The notes below the pieces were generated by a model, which saw nothing but the letters and a program-made list of their open reading frames with translations, was not told where the DNA came from and ran no database searches. A stretch of 13,764 nt of DNA, taken from Omnitrophica WOR_2 bacterium RIFCSPLOWO2_12_FULL_51_8 (GTDB taxonomy: Bacteria > Omnitrophota > Gorgyraeia > Gygaellales > Profunditerraquicolaceae). The position numbers and the translations under genes are program-made. Shown here in pieces: positions 1-6,205 of this stretch. The first letter of the stretch is position 1. Every line of letters begins with the position of its first letter. Location: contig MHHD01000006.1 in the NCBI GenBank assembly GCA_001805895.1, positions 1-13,764 of the forward strand, read 5' to 3'.

Positions 1-405
1 GCCGACACTGAAATACGCAACAATCTGCTGGTGGGCAGAAGTGATGGTAGATACATATTGTATGACGCCGGCACAAATACTGTTTCTTCCGGCAATATCT
101 TAGGCCTGGTCGGTGATCCTAATGTTAATCCTCAATTCGCCAACCTTGCCAATAGAGATTTGCAGCTCCAGGCCTCAAGCCCGGCTGTTGATGCAGGTAT
201 TGCTATTCCAGAGGTAACCAGTGATTTTAGCGGCGCTGCAAGGCCGCAAGGCGCAGCCTATGACATCGGCGCCTATGAGTATGTGTCGCTTGAGGCCGAC
301 CTCTCCGGCAACGGCTCTGTCACCGCCTACGACGCTGCCCTGGCGCTTGCGCAGGGCAGGGGCGCGCTGGAGGCGGCGCTGATTGTGGAGCGAGCCGTGC
401 TTTGA
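1..405 (+). CDS. Secreted beta-helix protein with dockerin-like tail, C-terminal fragment
   Basis: The frame is open from base 1, so the gene starts outside the window; a GTG at 31 is internal. The last 134 residues are visible. The segment with SSPAVDAGIA and DIGAYEY is the usual closing strand of secreted right-handed beta-helix proteins (compare PAIDAGVD...DIGAYEY at the end of the 1753-4971 protein). It is followed by a short tail, DLSGNGSVTAYDAALAL, that resembles half a type I dockerin. Asp1, Ser3, Asn5, Thr9 and Asp12 of an EF-hand-like calcium loop are present, but there is no second dockerin repeat. The same tail closes the 1072-residue protein downstream and occurs as a broken fragment near 5290. 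Probably extracellular or cell-surface; the ligand or enzyme activity cannot be told from this fragment. Confidence 0.8.
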   Translation, partial: ADTEIRNNLLVGRSDGRYILYDAGTNTVSSGNILGLVGDPNVNPQFANLANRDLQLQASSPAVDAGIAIPEVTSDFSGAARPQGAAYDIGAYEYVSLEADLSGNGSVTAYDAALALAQGRGALEAALIVERAVL

Positions 406-453
406 GCGCTGCTGGAGTGGGTAATTCGAATTCTTGGGAGGGTCGAAGAAGTG

Positions 454-558
454 CTACTGGTTGGCAAAGACTTCTATTTCTGGCTTAGGCGGTTTAGGGA
501 GGTCGAGATGAATAATCACAAAAGGCAATTCCTTAGTTTTGAGGTCTTGGGCAATCCT
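454..558 (-). other. Open-frame remnant downstream of brnA
   Basis: Directly after the brnA stop codon the same minus-strand frame stays open for 34 codons, to a TAG at 454-456. The translation includes KELPFVIIHLDLPKPPKPE, which looks like real protein (proline-rich, balanced composition), but there is no start codon or ribosome site of its own. It may be the tail of an older fused or adjacent gene, or chance. I do not recognise the family. Confidence 0.25.
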
Positions 559-804
559 TTAATGCGCAATAGGCTCTAATCGCTCGGCCATCCAAATTTT
601 AATTAGGGCTGTTCTAGCAACACCAATTTTTCTTGCCTCCTTGTCTATTCTTCTCAAAAAGAAAATGGGAAAATCAATATTAATTCTCTGGACCTGTTTA
701 TTTACTTTTGCCTTCTTGATATCAAGTAAATCCGCCATGTCCTCTCCACTATCAAACCTCGTATCAAATTCTTTAGATGTTATTTCTTTCTTTAATCTTT
801 TCAT
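559..804 (-). CDS. brnA: BrnA-type antitoxin (CopG/ribbon-helix-helix family)
   Basis: 81-residue protein. The C-terminal half, QRINIDFPIFFLRRIDKEAR followed by KIGVARTALIKIWMAERL, has the strand-helix-helix pattern of BrnA/CopG DNA-binding antitoxins. A charged N-terminus, probably the toxin-binding part, precedes it. In the known family BrnA binds and neutralises the BrnT ribonuclease, and the complex represses its own promoter. The gene overlaps the end of the toxin gene by 32 bp (773-804), the usual toxin-first order of brnTA operons. The ATG has a clear ribosome site (GGAG about eight bases upstream on the minus strand). Length and motif look complete, so I read it as functional. Confidence 0.82.
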   Translation of the reverse strand: MKRLKKEITSKEFDTRFDSGEDMADLLDIKKAKVNKQVQRINIDFPIFFLRRIDKEARKIGVARTALIKIWMAERLEPIAH

Positions 805-1054
805 GGTATATTCTCCTTTCTTTGTCTCTAGTCCTTCTACACGAGATTATTCTTATTTTTTCTCTTCTGGCGGTGAAAATGCAGGAATATAAGTTTGGTC
901 CTATTTTACCAATAATCATATACCTTTGTTCTCCTTTAGTAATCGCCGGTAAAATAACGTTATCTCTTGCCCAGAGAATCTTGGCCTCTTCAAAGGTTAC
1001 CCCATGTTTTTTCTTGTTTGCTGCTGATTTATTTGTGTTATATTCAAATTCCAT
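773..1054 (-). CDS. brnT: BrnT-type ribonuclease toxin
   Basis: 93-residue protein with the BrnT family layout: N-terminal FEYNTNKSAANKKKHGV, then FEEA (residues 21-24), a central Arg (R44), and the C-terminal core REKIRIISCRR followed by E79 and Y83. BrnT toxins have a RelE-like fold and cleave RNA to stop translation. This copy has full family length and intact conserved residues. It is the first gene of the pair and overlaps brnA, so the two are transcribed and translated together. The start ATG sits only six bases after a TATAAT box, with no evident ribosome site, so the transcript may be leaderless. The dense plus-strand open frames across this region are antisense shadows. Confidence 0.85.
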   Translation of the reverse strand: MEFEYNTNKSAANKKKHGVTFEEAKILWARDNVILPAITKGEQRYMIIGKIGPNLYSCIFTARREKIRIISCRRTRDKERRIYHEKIKERNNI

Positions 1055-1060
1055 ATCAAA

Positions 1061-1069
1061 ATTATACCA
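1061..1069 (-). promoter_or_regulatory. Extended -10 promoter of brnTA
   Basis: On the minus strand the sequence reads TGGTATAAT, a perfect extended -10 box, ending six bases before the brnT ATG. Initiation about seven bases downstream would fall at the start codon itself. No well-placed -35 is visible (TTGCTG lies 19 bases upstream). BrnA autoregulation, known for the family, would act around here. Confidence 0.5.
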
Positions 1070-1100
1070 TATTTATTTATTTTTGCAGCAAATTTTATTA

Positions 1101-1430
1101 TTATTTTCTGTCGAGCCTCTCAAACCAACGCCCTCTCTTTTGATAACTTAACACACTCGCCAACGTAAGCGGGTTAGGATCTTCAGTATCTACCGAGCTC
1201 CAGGCATCCATCATGTAACGCTCAATGTAAATAGAGGGTAAATATCAGAATCCTTTATCTCTCCATTTTTCGGACCAAGAATTTTTTCCCGCTCAGCGAT
1301 AAATTATAGGCGGGCCCGCTTTACGGGAAAACTTGATTAATTCTTTTTCATCGTCGTAACCTACAGCACAAATTGCATGGCCGCCTACACTTCTTTCACC
1401 CTTCTTAGGCAAAGGCACAATTCCAGTCTT
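1101..1430 (-). pseudogene. Papain-family (C1A) cysteine peptidase, decayed C-terminal half
   Basis: One minus-strand frame reads TGIVPLPKKGERSVGGHAIC, AVGYDDEKELIKF, a foreign stretch, NSWSEKWRDKGF, YLPSIYIERYMMDAWSS and a short tail ending in TAA at 1101-1103. GGHAICAVGYDD carries the catalytic His region and NSW the catalytic Asn of C1A peptidases. The frame has stop codons at 1431-1433, 1293-1295 and 1245-1247. The last falls where intact relatives have a Gly codon (GF-G-YLPY), so one GGA to TGA change explains it. NSWG and WGDKG have become NSWS and WRDKG. The N-terminal half with the catalytic Cys is absent and replaced by repeats. A repeat of about 40 bp sits between LIKF and NSW. Not functional. 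Recognition is from motifs only; no alignment was run. Confidence 0.75.
1288..1327. repeat. Small repeat inserted in the peptidase remnant
   Basis: About 40 bp bounded by CCCG and CGGG, containing CCCGCTCAGCGATAAATTAT and the palindrome GCGGGCCCGC. It lies between the LIKF and NSW motifs of the papain-type remnant, where the family normally has only a few residues. It preserves the frame but adds a stop codon. The CCGCTCAGCG core recurs at 1469-1478. Confidence 0.5.
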
Positions 1431-1468
1431 TTAGAGGCGTAGGCGAGCAGCGCCATTATCATCTTTAT

Positions 1469-1488
1469 CCGCTCAGCGGCATTTTATC
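1469..1488. repeat. CCGCTCAGCGGCATTTTATC repeat unit
   Basis: Shares CCGCTCAGCG with the insert at 1288-1327, and GCGGCATTTTATCT (1476-1489) with the left arm of the palindrome at 6157-6203. This indicates a small dispersed repeat family in this genome. It lies where the N-terminal half of the papain-type pseudogene would be expected. Confidence 0.5.
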
Positions 1489-1498
1489 TCCTCCACTC

Positions 1499-1580
1499 GC
1501 CCCCCGCCGTTTTGATTCGCTTTTGTCCCCAGAAATGCTTTGCATTTCACGGGACGAATGCAAAACGAATCAGCGGGGGC
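1499..1580. repeat. Foldback (MITE-like) palindromic element
   Basis: Left arm CCCCCGCCGTTTTGATTCGC is imperfectly complementary to the right arm ACGAATCAGCGGGGG. The centre is a perfect 7-bp hairpin, GAAATGC-TTT-GCATTTC (1532-1548). No coding potential. Probably a non-autonomous repeat; it could also fold in RNA. Confidence 0.5.
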
Positions 1581-1741
1581 TCATTAAAGAAACCGCTTTC
1601 CAAATCTCCTGTTTTACCCTTGAATTTACCCATATTATTAAGCATACTTATATGGTGAAGTAAAGGCAAACATAACTTGGGGGTCAGGTTATGAATTTTT
1701 ATTTCCCACTTCCTGAAAGCTTTGAAAAAGCCTTTAGTCAC
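1581..1741. other. Non-coding stretch before the 1072-residue gene
   Basis: I see no gene here; a minus-strand frame over it looks spurious. It contains GGGGGTCAGGTTATGAATTT from 1679. As I recall, GGGGTCAGGT motifs occur at ends of IS200/REP-associated tyrosine transposase elements in repeat-rich genomes, but no transposase is present. No convincing -35/-10 pair was found for the gene at 1753. Confidence 0.35.
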
Positions 1742-1752
1742 GGAGGCGCAAG

Positions 1753-4700
1753 ATGAAAAAATATGGCTTCATCGTCGTACTCCTGGCAGCCGCGCTCATC
1801 GCCGCGCACCTTCCGGCGCAGGCAGGGATCACTGACGGCCTGGTGGGCTACTGGAAGTTTGACGAGGGGGTTGGCATAACAGCCGCTGATGCCTCGATAG
1901 AGGTGTATCCTGCGCAGACTCCGAAGACCGCAACCCTCTATAACGGCCTTACGTGGACGGATGGATTCATTGGCAAGGCGCTTTCGTTTGACGGAACTGA
2001 TGATTATGCAGAAGTTAACGCGGCTACTGAGATTAATAATCTCGGTCCGTTGACTTATTCCGCATGGGTGAATACGCGGGCAGCAAGCGGTTACATTTTT
2101 CATTCACCTAGAAGGTTCGTATTCTACAATACTCAATTACGTTTTGATGATTATACTACTAACCTTGCAAAAAGCTCTGCGAACAATGCTCTTCCTCTCA
2201 ACCAATGGGTGCACGTGGCGGTCACCTGGGATGGGGGGCCTCTGGCTTCGGGTGTACACATGTTTGTGAACGGCATTGAAACATCGTACAGTTACAGCGT
2301 AAACGGAGCCGGTACACCTCAAACCTCTTCCACTTTTCTCATAGGCAAGTATCCTTATCCGACGCAGCCGTATCATTATCTTAACGGCTCTCTTGATGAA
2401 GCGGCGATCTATAGCCGCGCGCTTTCCGCTTCAGAGATACAGGAGTTGTATGCCTTGACTGCCGGGGGATCTTCAATCCCTCTAACACCCATAAATACCG
2501 CGCCGGTTATTTCTTCTCTTCCCGCCACGGCGGCGGCTGTATGGCCGAACCCCGCGGCTTTGGCCGCCTTTGTTTCCGATGATGGCTTGCCGACTGGCGC
2601 TTCCGTCACCACCCAGTGGAGCGTAATCAGCGGGGCCGGGGCAGTTTCCTTCACGCGCCAAACATATTCTGTGACTGACGCCGCTTTTTCCGTCCCCGGA
2701 TCATACGCCATCAGATTAAGCGCCACGGATGGGGTTCTTTCCAGCTATCGAGATGTGCAAGTGACTGTTATGCCCGAGCCGCTCAAGCTTCAGATTCAGA
2801 AATCCGGCACTGGAAGCGGCAGTGTGTCTGGTTCTGGAATCAACTGCCTGCCTGCCGGACAGGCAGGCGGGTCTGATTGCGCCGAGACGTTTAGCACCAC
2901 CACCCCAGTGACGTTGAGCGCTACTCCTGCGGAAGATTCAGTCTTTCTTGGATGGGCGGGAGGGGGATGCACAGGTACTGGCGCTTGTACTGTTACGGTA
3001 GATTCTGCAAAAACTGTAACTGCTTTTTTTGACACTCTTACAACAGGCAGCCGTGAGTTTTATGTGGATAATCAGAACTCTTCGGCAAGCGACACCAATC
3101 CTGGCACGCAGGCTTTGCCTTGGAAGACGATACAGAAAGCTGCTTCTACTGCCCAAGCAGGAGATAAAGTCATTGTAAAACGCGGTGAGTACAAGGAATT
3201 TGTAAGTATCGCAAATAGCGGGATGGCTGACAAACCCATTGTCTTTGAGGGCGAACGGGACTCGAACGGACATTGGCTTACAATCATTGACCCCAGCACG
3301 CCCGCGTCAACGGGCTGGGTACCTGCCCCCGAAATCGGTGCAGGTGTCTACAAGAAAACCAATGTGCCGTTTGAGACGCATGAACTCACGATTGATCATA
3401 AGAGAGTCGGATTTGTGTACACCATGGATGCGCTGCCTGAGATCAACGATGCCTACGACAATTCGGGTTTGACCACCGGGGCGCAAATTCTGGCCATGCC
3501 CGCGGATGCCCAATTGATGTCTAAGTTTAGCTGGAAAAAAATCCGGTTCTGGGACGGGGTGGAGGCGCTTTATGGTGCGGTAGGAAATACAACCTATCTG
3601 CGCTTGAGGAATGGCGAGGATCCGAATGGGATGAATATCCGGGCTGCGCCAAACAAAGATGGTTCTGATATGCCCGACATGCACAAACCCGTCTTTAAAA
3701 TTCAAGATAAAAGCTATATTACTCTTCGTAATTTCATGATGCGCGGGGCCATTGGGTGTGTGTTAGTCAGTGGCGCGAATACTCATCACAACATAATTGA
3801 AAGTAATCATCTCTCAAACGGTTATACGCGCGTTCCTATATCAGGCAGAGCCTATGAAAACGTGGTGCGAAACAATGAGATTACCGCTAATTATTACGGG
3901 TATAACGACCCTGGGGCGTGGGGAGGCGGATCTGAATATCGTTATCTGATACGGGGGCACCATTATATGTTGTCTAAATTCCTCATGGGCGCAAGCAGTA
4001 CTCTTGACAGTGGTATCTACCTGTCTGGGGCTGGGAACAGCAATGTGATTTCAGGAAATCACATATTTAAAGGCTTGGGGACAGGCATCGGAGTTTATAG
4101 CTGGACTGGATATTCTCCGACCCAAGATACGGACATCTTTGACAACACCATAGAAAATGAACCAAGTATCGGCATCTTGCTCTCGGAAGGCCACACCGGG
4201 ACAAAGGTGCACGACAATCTTGTCTCTGATTGCAATATCAATATGCGTTTCCACCACATGAATACTGCCGGAGAGACAGATAGGATAGTCTATATCTATA
4301 GGAACAAATTATGGCTTCCGCAAAATGCCGGAGAGCATATTTATGCTCACTTTTATGATGACCCAGCGGCATATAATCCTGAGTTTTGGGTTTATCACAA
4401 CAGTTTTTCTGGCGGCAAGGCAGGGCTAATAGTGAGCAGTTTTGCTACTCAATTCGCAAGCGGAGTCCCCAATTTCCGTTTCTTAAACAATATTTTCTCT
4501 GGAGCGGTATATATTGACCAGGCCACTCTTACATTAATGACGAATAAGGCTATGCTGGGTATTTTCGATTACAACTTGATTACTGCCCCCTTCCCAACTT
4601 ATCCAATAACTTATGACCCTGCCTGGTTCGGCGCCCAGAACATAAAAGTGCAGAGTCCCATTTGGAGTACCGCAAGTATGCCGGATTTTGTCTTGCCATC

Positions 4701-4971
4701 CAGCTCACCAGCTATAGATGCCGGCGTTGACTTGTCCCGGCAGTTTGTCATTGACGGAGTATCTTACAACCCTCTGCCGGGGATGAATTCACAATATTTT
4801 GAGGGCATTGCTCCTGATATCGGCGCATATGAGTATATCTCCAACGAGGTTTACGGCGACCTCTCCGGCAATGGCGCCATCACCGCCTACGACGCTGGCC
4901 TGGCGCTGGAGCAGGGCAAGACTACGCTTGAGGCCGCGGAAATTGGGCAGAAAGCGGCCGGATTGAGTTAA
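1753..4971 (+). CDS. Large secreted LamG / beta-helix protein with dockerin-like tail
   Basis: 1072 residues. The ATG follows GGAGG (1742-1746) at six bases. Signal peptide: MKKYG, a hydrophobic core, and AQA cleavage near residue 24. Domains in order: LamG/concanavalin-like fold (about 30-235, from GLVGYWKFDEG to AAIYSRALSASEIQELY); PKD/Ig-like domain (about 245-340); InlB-type B-repeat (about 345-430, ending CTVTVDSAKTVTAFF); right-handed beta-helix (about 435-1030, starting YVDNQNSSASDTNPGT, with many NxI/GN turns); and a calcium-loop tail DLSGNGAITAYDA (1036-1048). Likely extracellular, binding or cleaving polysaccharide; beta-helices of this type include lyases and carbohydrate-binding proteins, and I cannot identify catalytic residues. 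The B-repeat contains a seven-residue palindrome-encoded insertion (366-372). The stop codon overlaps the convergent gene's stop at TTAA. Confidence 0.88.
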   Translation: MKKYGFIVVLLAAALIAAHLPAQAGITDGLVGYWKFDEGVGITAADASIEVYPAQTPKTATLYNGLTWTDGFIGKALSFDGTDDYAEVNAATEINNLGPLTYSAWVNTRAASGYIFHSPRRFVFYNTQLRFDDYTTNLAKSSANNALPLNQWVHVAVTWDGGPLASGVHMFVNGIETSYSYSVNGAGTPQTSSTFLIGKYPYPTQPYHYLNGSLDEAAIYSRALSASEIQELYALTAGGSSIPLTPINTAPVISSLPATAAAVWPNPAALAAFVSDDGLPTGASVTTQWSVISGAGAVSFTRQTYSVTDAAFSVPGSYAIRLSATDGVLSSYRDVQVTVMPEPLKLQIQKSGTGSGSVSGSGINCLPAGQAGGSDCAETFSTTTPVTLSATPAEDSVFLGWAGGGCTGTGACTVTVDSAKTVTAFFDTLTTGSREFYVDNQNSSASDTNPGTQALPWKTIQKAASTAQAGDKVIVKRGEYKEFVSIANSGMADKPIVFEGERDSNGHWLTIIDPSTPASTGWVPAPEIGAGVYKKTNVPFETHELTIDHKRVGFVYTMDALPEINDAYDNSGLTTGAQILAMPADAQLMSKFSWKKIRFWDGVEALYGAVGNTTYLRLRNGEDPNGMNIRAAPNKDGSDMPDMHKPVFKIQDKSYITLRNFMMRGAIGCVLVSGANTHHNIIESNHLSNGYTRVPISGRAYENVVRNNEITANYYGYNDPGAWGGGSEYRYLIRGHHYMLSKFLMGASSTLDSGIYLSGAGNSNVISGNHIFKGLGTGIGVYSWTGYSPTQDTDIFDNTIENEPSIGILLSEGHTGTKVHDNLVSDCNINMRFHHMNTAGETDRIVYIYRNKLWLPQNAGEHIYAHFYDDPAAYNPEFWVYHNSFSGGKAGLIVSSFATQFASGVPNFRFLNNIFSGAVYIDQATLTLMTNKAMLGIFDYNLITAPFPTYPITYDPAWFGAQNIKVQSPIWSTASMPDFVLPSSSPAIDAGVDLSRQFVIDGVSYNPLPGMNSQYFEGIAPDIGAYEYISNEVYGDLSGNGAITAYDAGLALEQGKTTLEAAEIGQKAAGLS
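2846..2868. repeat. Palindromic repeat inserted in coding sequence
   Basis: Perfect 9-bp arms GCCTGCCTG / CAGGCAGGC around the loop CCGGA. It lies inside the InlB-type B-repeat of the 1072-residue protein and encodes LPAGQAG between a Cys and the GSDC motif. Relatives of this domain usually read C-GSDC with no gap. CCTGCCTGCCGG..CAGG repeats are, to my knowledge, dispersed in several uncultured bacterial lineages. No second copy is seen in this window. Confidence 0.7.
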
Positions 4972-5201
4972 AAGGCGGCTGCGTAGCCTTTTGGAAGAGA
5001 GTCGGCAGAGTTTTCCACCAGAACGGCCTTACGGCGGCGCAGAGAGAGAAGCCTGCTATACACTTCATCCCTATGCGGGCTATGAAAGAGCAGCCTGCCG
5101 GAAATAGGCGTAGTAGTGGATTCGTCAACCTTATCCAGCTCAATCAACAGCCACTCGCGGTGGAAGCGTTTTTTGATGGCTTCAATTTTCTCAGTTTTCA
5201 T
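4968..5201 (-). CDS. Conserved hypothetical protein, 77 residues
   Basis: The ATG at 5201 is preferred over the in-frame GTG at 5210, because an AAGAGGTG ribosome site lies seven to eight bases upstream of it and the protein then starts MKTEKIEAIKKRFHREWLL. The middle has a compact TTTPISGRLLFHSPHRDEVY motif and the C-terminus is LPKGYAAAF. No signal peptide or membrane segment, so cytoplasmic. I have the impression of similar short proteins in other bacteria, but I know no function. It has its own promoter (5224-5252) and RBS, so it is a real single-gene unit. It is convergent with the 1072-residue gene, sharing stop-codon bases (4968-4971). Confidence 0.72.
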   Translation of the reverse strand: MKTEKIEAIKKRFHREWLLIELDKVDESTTTPISGRLLFHSPHRDEVYSRLLSLRRRKAVLVENSADSLPKGYAAAF

Positions 5202-5223
5202 ACTATTCACCTCTTATTAAAAA

Positions 5224-5252
5224 AGGATAACATAAGGATACCGGGTAGTCAA
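5224..5252 (-). promoter_or_regulatory. Sigma70-type promoter of the 77-residue gene
   Basis: On the minus strand, TTGACT (-35, at 5252-5247) is separated by exactly 17 bp from TATCCT (-10, at 5229-5224). This puts the transcript start near 5217, giving a short leader holding the AAGAGGTG ribosome site and the ATG at 5201. Confidence 0.6.
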
Positions 5253-5286
5253 GGAGATAATGCCGCTTGTAAAAGTCGGGCACAAT

Positions 5287-5392
5287 GTTTCCGGCAACGG
5301 CGCAATCAGCCGCCTACGACGCTGGCCTAGCGCTTGCGCAGGGCAGGGGCGCGCTGGAGGCGGCGTACATAGCGGAGCGAGCCGTGCTTTGA
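5287..5392 (+). pseudogene. Frameshifted fragment of a dockerin-like tail
   Basis: Closely matches the 3' end of the first gene (301-405): both contain GCGCTTGCGCAGGGCAGGGG and end GAGCGAGCCGTGCTTTGA. It also matches 4861-4930 more distantly. One extra base (ATCAG-CCGCC against ATCA-CCGCC) breaks the frame, and no beta-helix sequence precedes it. It is an orphan piece of a surface-protein gene left by duplication or recombination. Confidence 0.72.
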
Positions 5393-5407
5393 GCACGGCG
5401 AGCGGAT

Positions 5408-5476
5408 GGTTCGACTAACGCTCACCATTCGTCGTGAGCGCAGCCGAACCACAAACCTCGGCCTTTAGGTCGAGGT
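5408..5476. repeat. Two adjacent hairpins (REP-like)
   Basis: The first hairpin pairs GGTTCG (5408-5413) with CGAACC (5445-5450), with inner pairing of CGCTCAC with GTGAGCG. The second pairs ACCTCG (5455-5460) with CGAGGT (5471-5476), with inner CCT/AGG. No T-tract follows, so they are not classic terminators. The GTTCGACT...GAGCGCAGCCGAAC composition resembles dispersed REP-like repeats. Confidence 0.5.
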
Positions 5477-5497
5477 GCGTCGAAGTATTGATATCAG

Positions 5498-5526
5498 TTG
5501 ACAGAAAGTAATACTTTTAGTATATT
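5498..5526 (+). promoter_or_regulatory. Sigma70-type promoter
   Basis: Consensus TTGACA (5498-5503), a 17-bp spacer, then TATATT (5521-5526); start predicted near 5533. It is the best plus-strand promoter I found. It points at the TIGR04073-like remnant and, beyond that, the small secreted protein at 5790. Confidence 0.65.
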
Positions 5527-5541
5527 TAAGGTATGTAAATA

Positions 5542-5761
5542 ATAGAGAAAAAGGTTTTTCCGGAGATTCAGAGGATGATGGAGAGCGAGGAGGTGAAAGA
5601 GTGCGAAAGGCAATGTCGCCGGCATCTTCATTGCGCCGGTAACCGGATTCTTCAAGGCCTGCGGCTGGACGCTGGCGGGGGTGTATGAGACGGTAACCTG
5701 CGTGATTCCCTTTCCCGGCGGATATGAGCCGGTGATCGAGCCGGAATTTGTGTTTGGGTAG
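5542..5761 (+). pseudogene. TIGR04073-like (exosortase-associated) protein remnant, frameshifted
   Basis: Two frames together give one family-like protein. From 5542 the first frame reads EKKVFPEIQRMMESEEVKE. Near 5600 it shifts, and the second frame continues GNVAGIFIAPVTGFFKACGW, TLAGVYETV and PFPGGYEPVIEPEFVFG to a TAG at 5759-5761. Short exported proteins of the exosortase-associated TIGR04073 family, as I remember them, have an EIP..M segment, GN(V/I)AxG, a G(A/V)YExVT segment and a P(F/V)P.GYEP..EPEF ending. The signal peptide and first part are missing, and the second frame has no usable start. Reading it as broken is solid; the family name is a recollection. Confidence 0.55.
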
Positions 5762-5789
5762 AATACACGGATGAAAACGGAGGAATAAG

Positions 5790-6131
5790 ATGAAGAAGTT
5801 AGTTGTGTTTTTTGCAGTGTTGGCAGTTTTATTCTCAATCGCCCCGGCCCTGGCCAAGAAGGAGAAATCCGAGGCACAGGTGGTAAGCGTCGCCACGCCG
5901 GAAGCCAAGCAGGCCCTGATGAATGACGTTAACTCCATCCGCACTTTTGAGCTGCGGGTAGCCATTTTGCAGCAGCTCTTAAACGAAGAAGTGGCGAAAT
6001 TACGCGGCAGCGAGGAGAGCTTCTGCGGCAAGTATAAATTGAATGTGGAAAAATTCCGCAAAGGACTCTACCGTTATGACGACGCCCTCGGCAAGTTTGT
6101 TGAACAGGCGCCGCAGGGGGAAAAGAAATAG
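5790..6131 (+). CDS. Small secreted/periplasmic protein, function unknown
   Basis: 113 residues. The ATG is preceded by a strong GGAGGAA ribosome site six to seven bases upstream. The signal peptide is clear: MKKLVVFFAVLAVLFSIAPA, then A-LA, with cleavage near residue 22. The mature part (about 90 residues) is charged and predicted helical: PEAKQALMNDVNSIRTFELR, then VAILQQLLNEEVAKL, then a single Cys in SFCGKYKL and a YRYDDALGKFVEQAP end. The heptad-like N-terminal half could form a coiled coil. I do not recognise a family. It may be transcribed from the promoter at 5498 through the TIGR04073-like remnant. Confidence 0.72.
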   Translation: MKKLVVFFAVLAVLFSIAPALAKKEKSEAQVVSVATPEAKQALMNDVNSIRTFELRVAILQQLLNEEVAKLRGSEESFCGKYKLNVEKFRKGLYRYDDALGKFVEQAPQGEKK

Positions 6132-6143
6132 CGGGAAACTATT

Positions 6144-6203
6144 ATTCTTCGACCGAGGCGGCATTTTATCTTCTCGACATAGCTCGAAGAATAAAATGCC
6201 GCC
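6144..6203. repeat. Palindromic repeat with two competing stems
   Basis: Stem A is a perfect 13-bp pair, GGCGGCATTTTAT (6157-6169) with ATAAAATGCCGCC (6191-6203). Stem B is a perfect 9-bp pair, ATTCTTCGA (6144-6152) with TCGAAGAAT (6184-6192). They share bases and cross, so they are alternative folds or a pseudoknot. Left-arm sequence recurs at 1476-1489. It directly abuts the GIY-YIG start region. Confidence 0.6.
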
Positions 6204-6205
6204 GA

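Noticed and set aside
641..1151. Hydrophobic plus-strand open frames over the BrnT/BrnA region
   Set aside because: They are antisense to two well-supported minus-strand genes; the leucine/phenylalanine-rich translation comes from complementing AT-rich lysine/glutamate codons.
1547..1741. 64-residue minus-strand open frame
   Set aside because: It spans a foldback repeat and the non-coding leader of the next gene, lacks a ribosome site, and has no recognisable protein features.
5465..6061. 198-residue minus-strand open frame
   Set aside because: It is antisense to the TIGR04073-like remnant and the small secreted protein with a strong ribosome site and signal peptide; its translation has no domain pattern.
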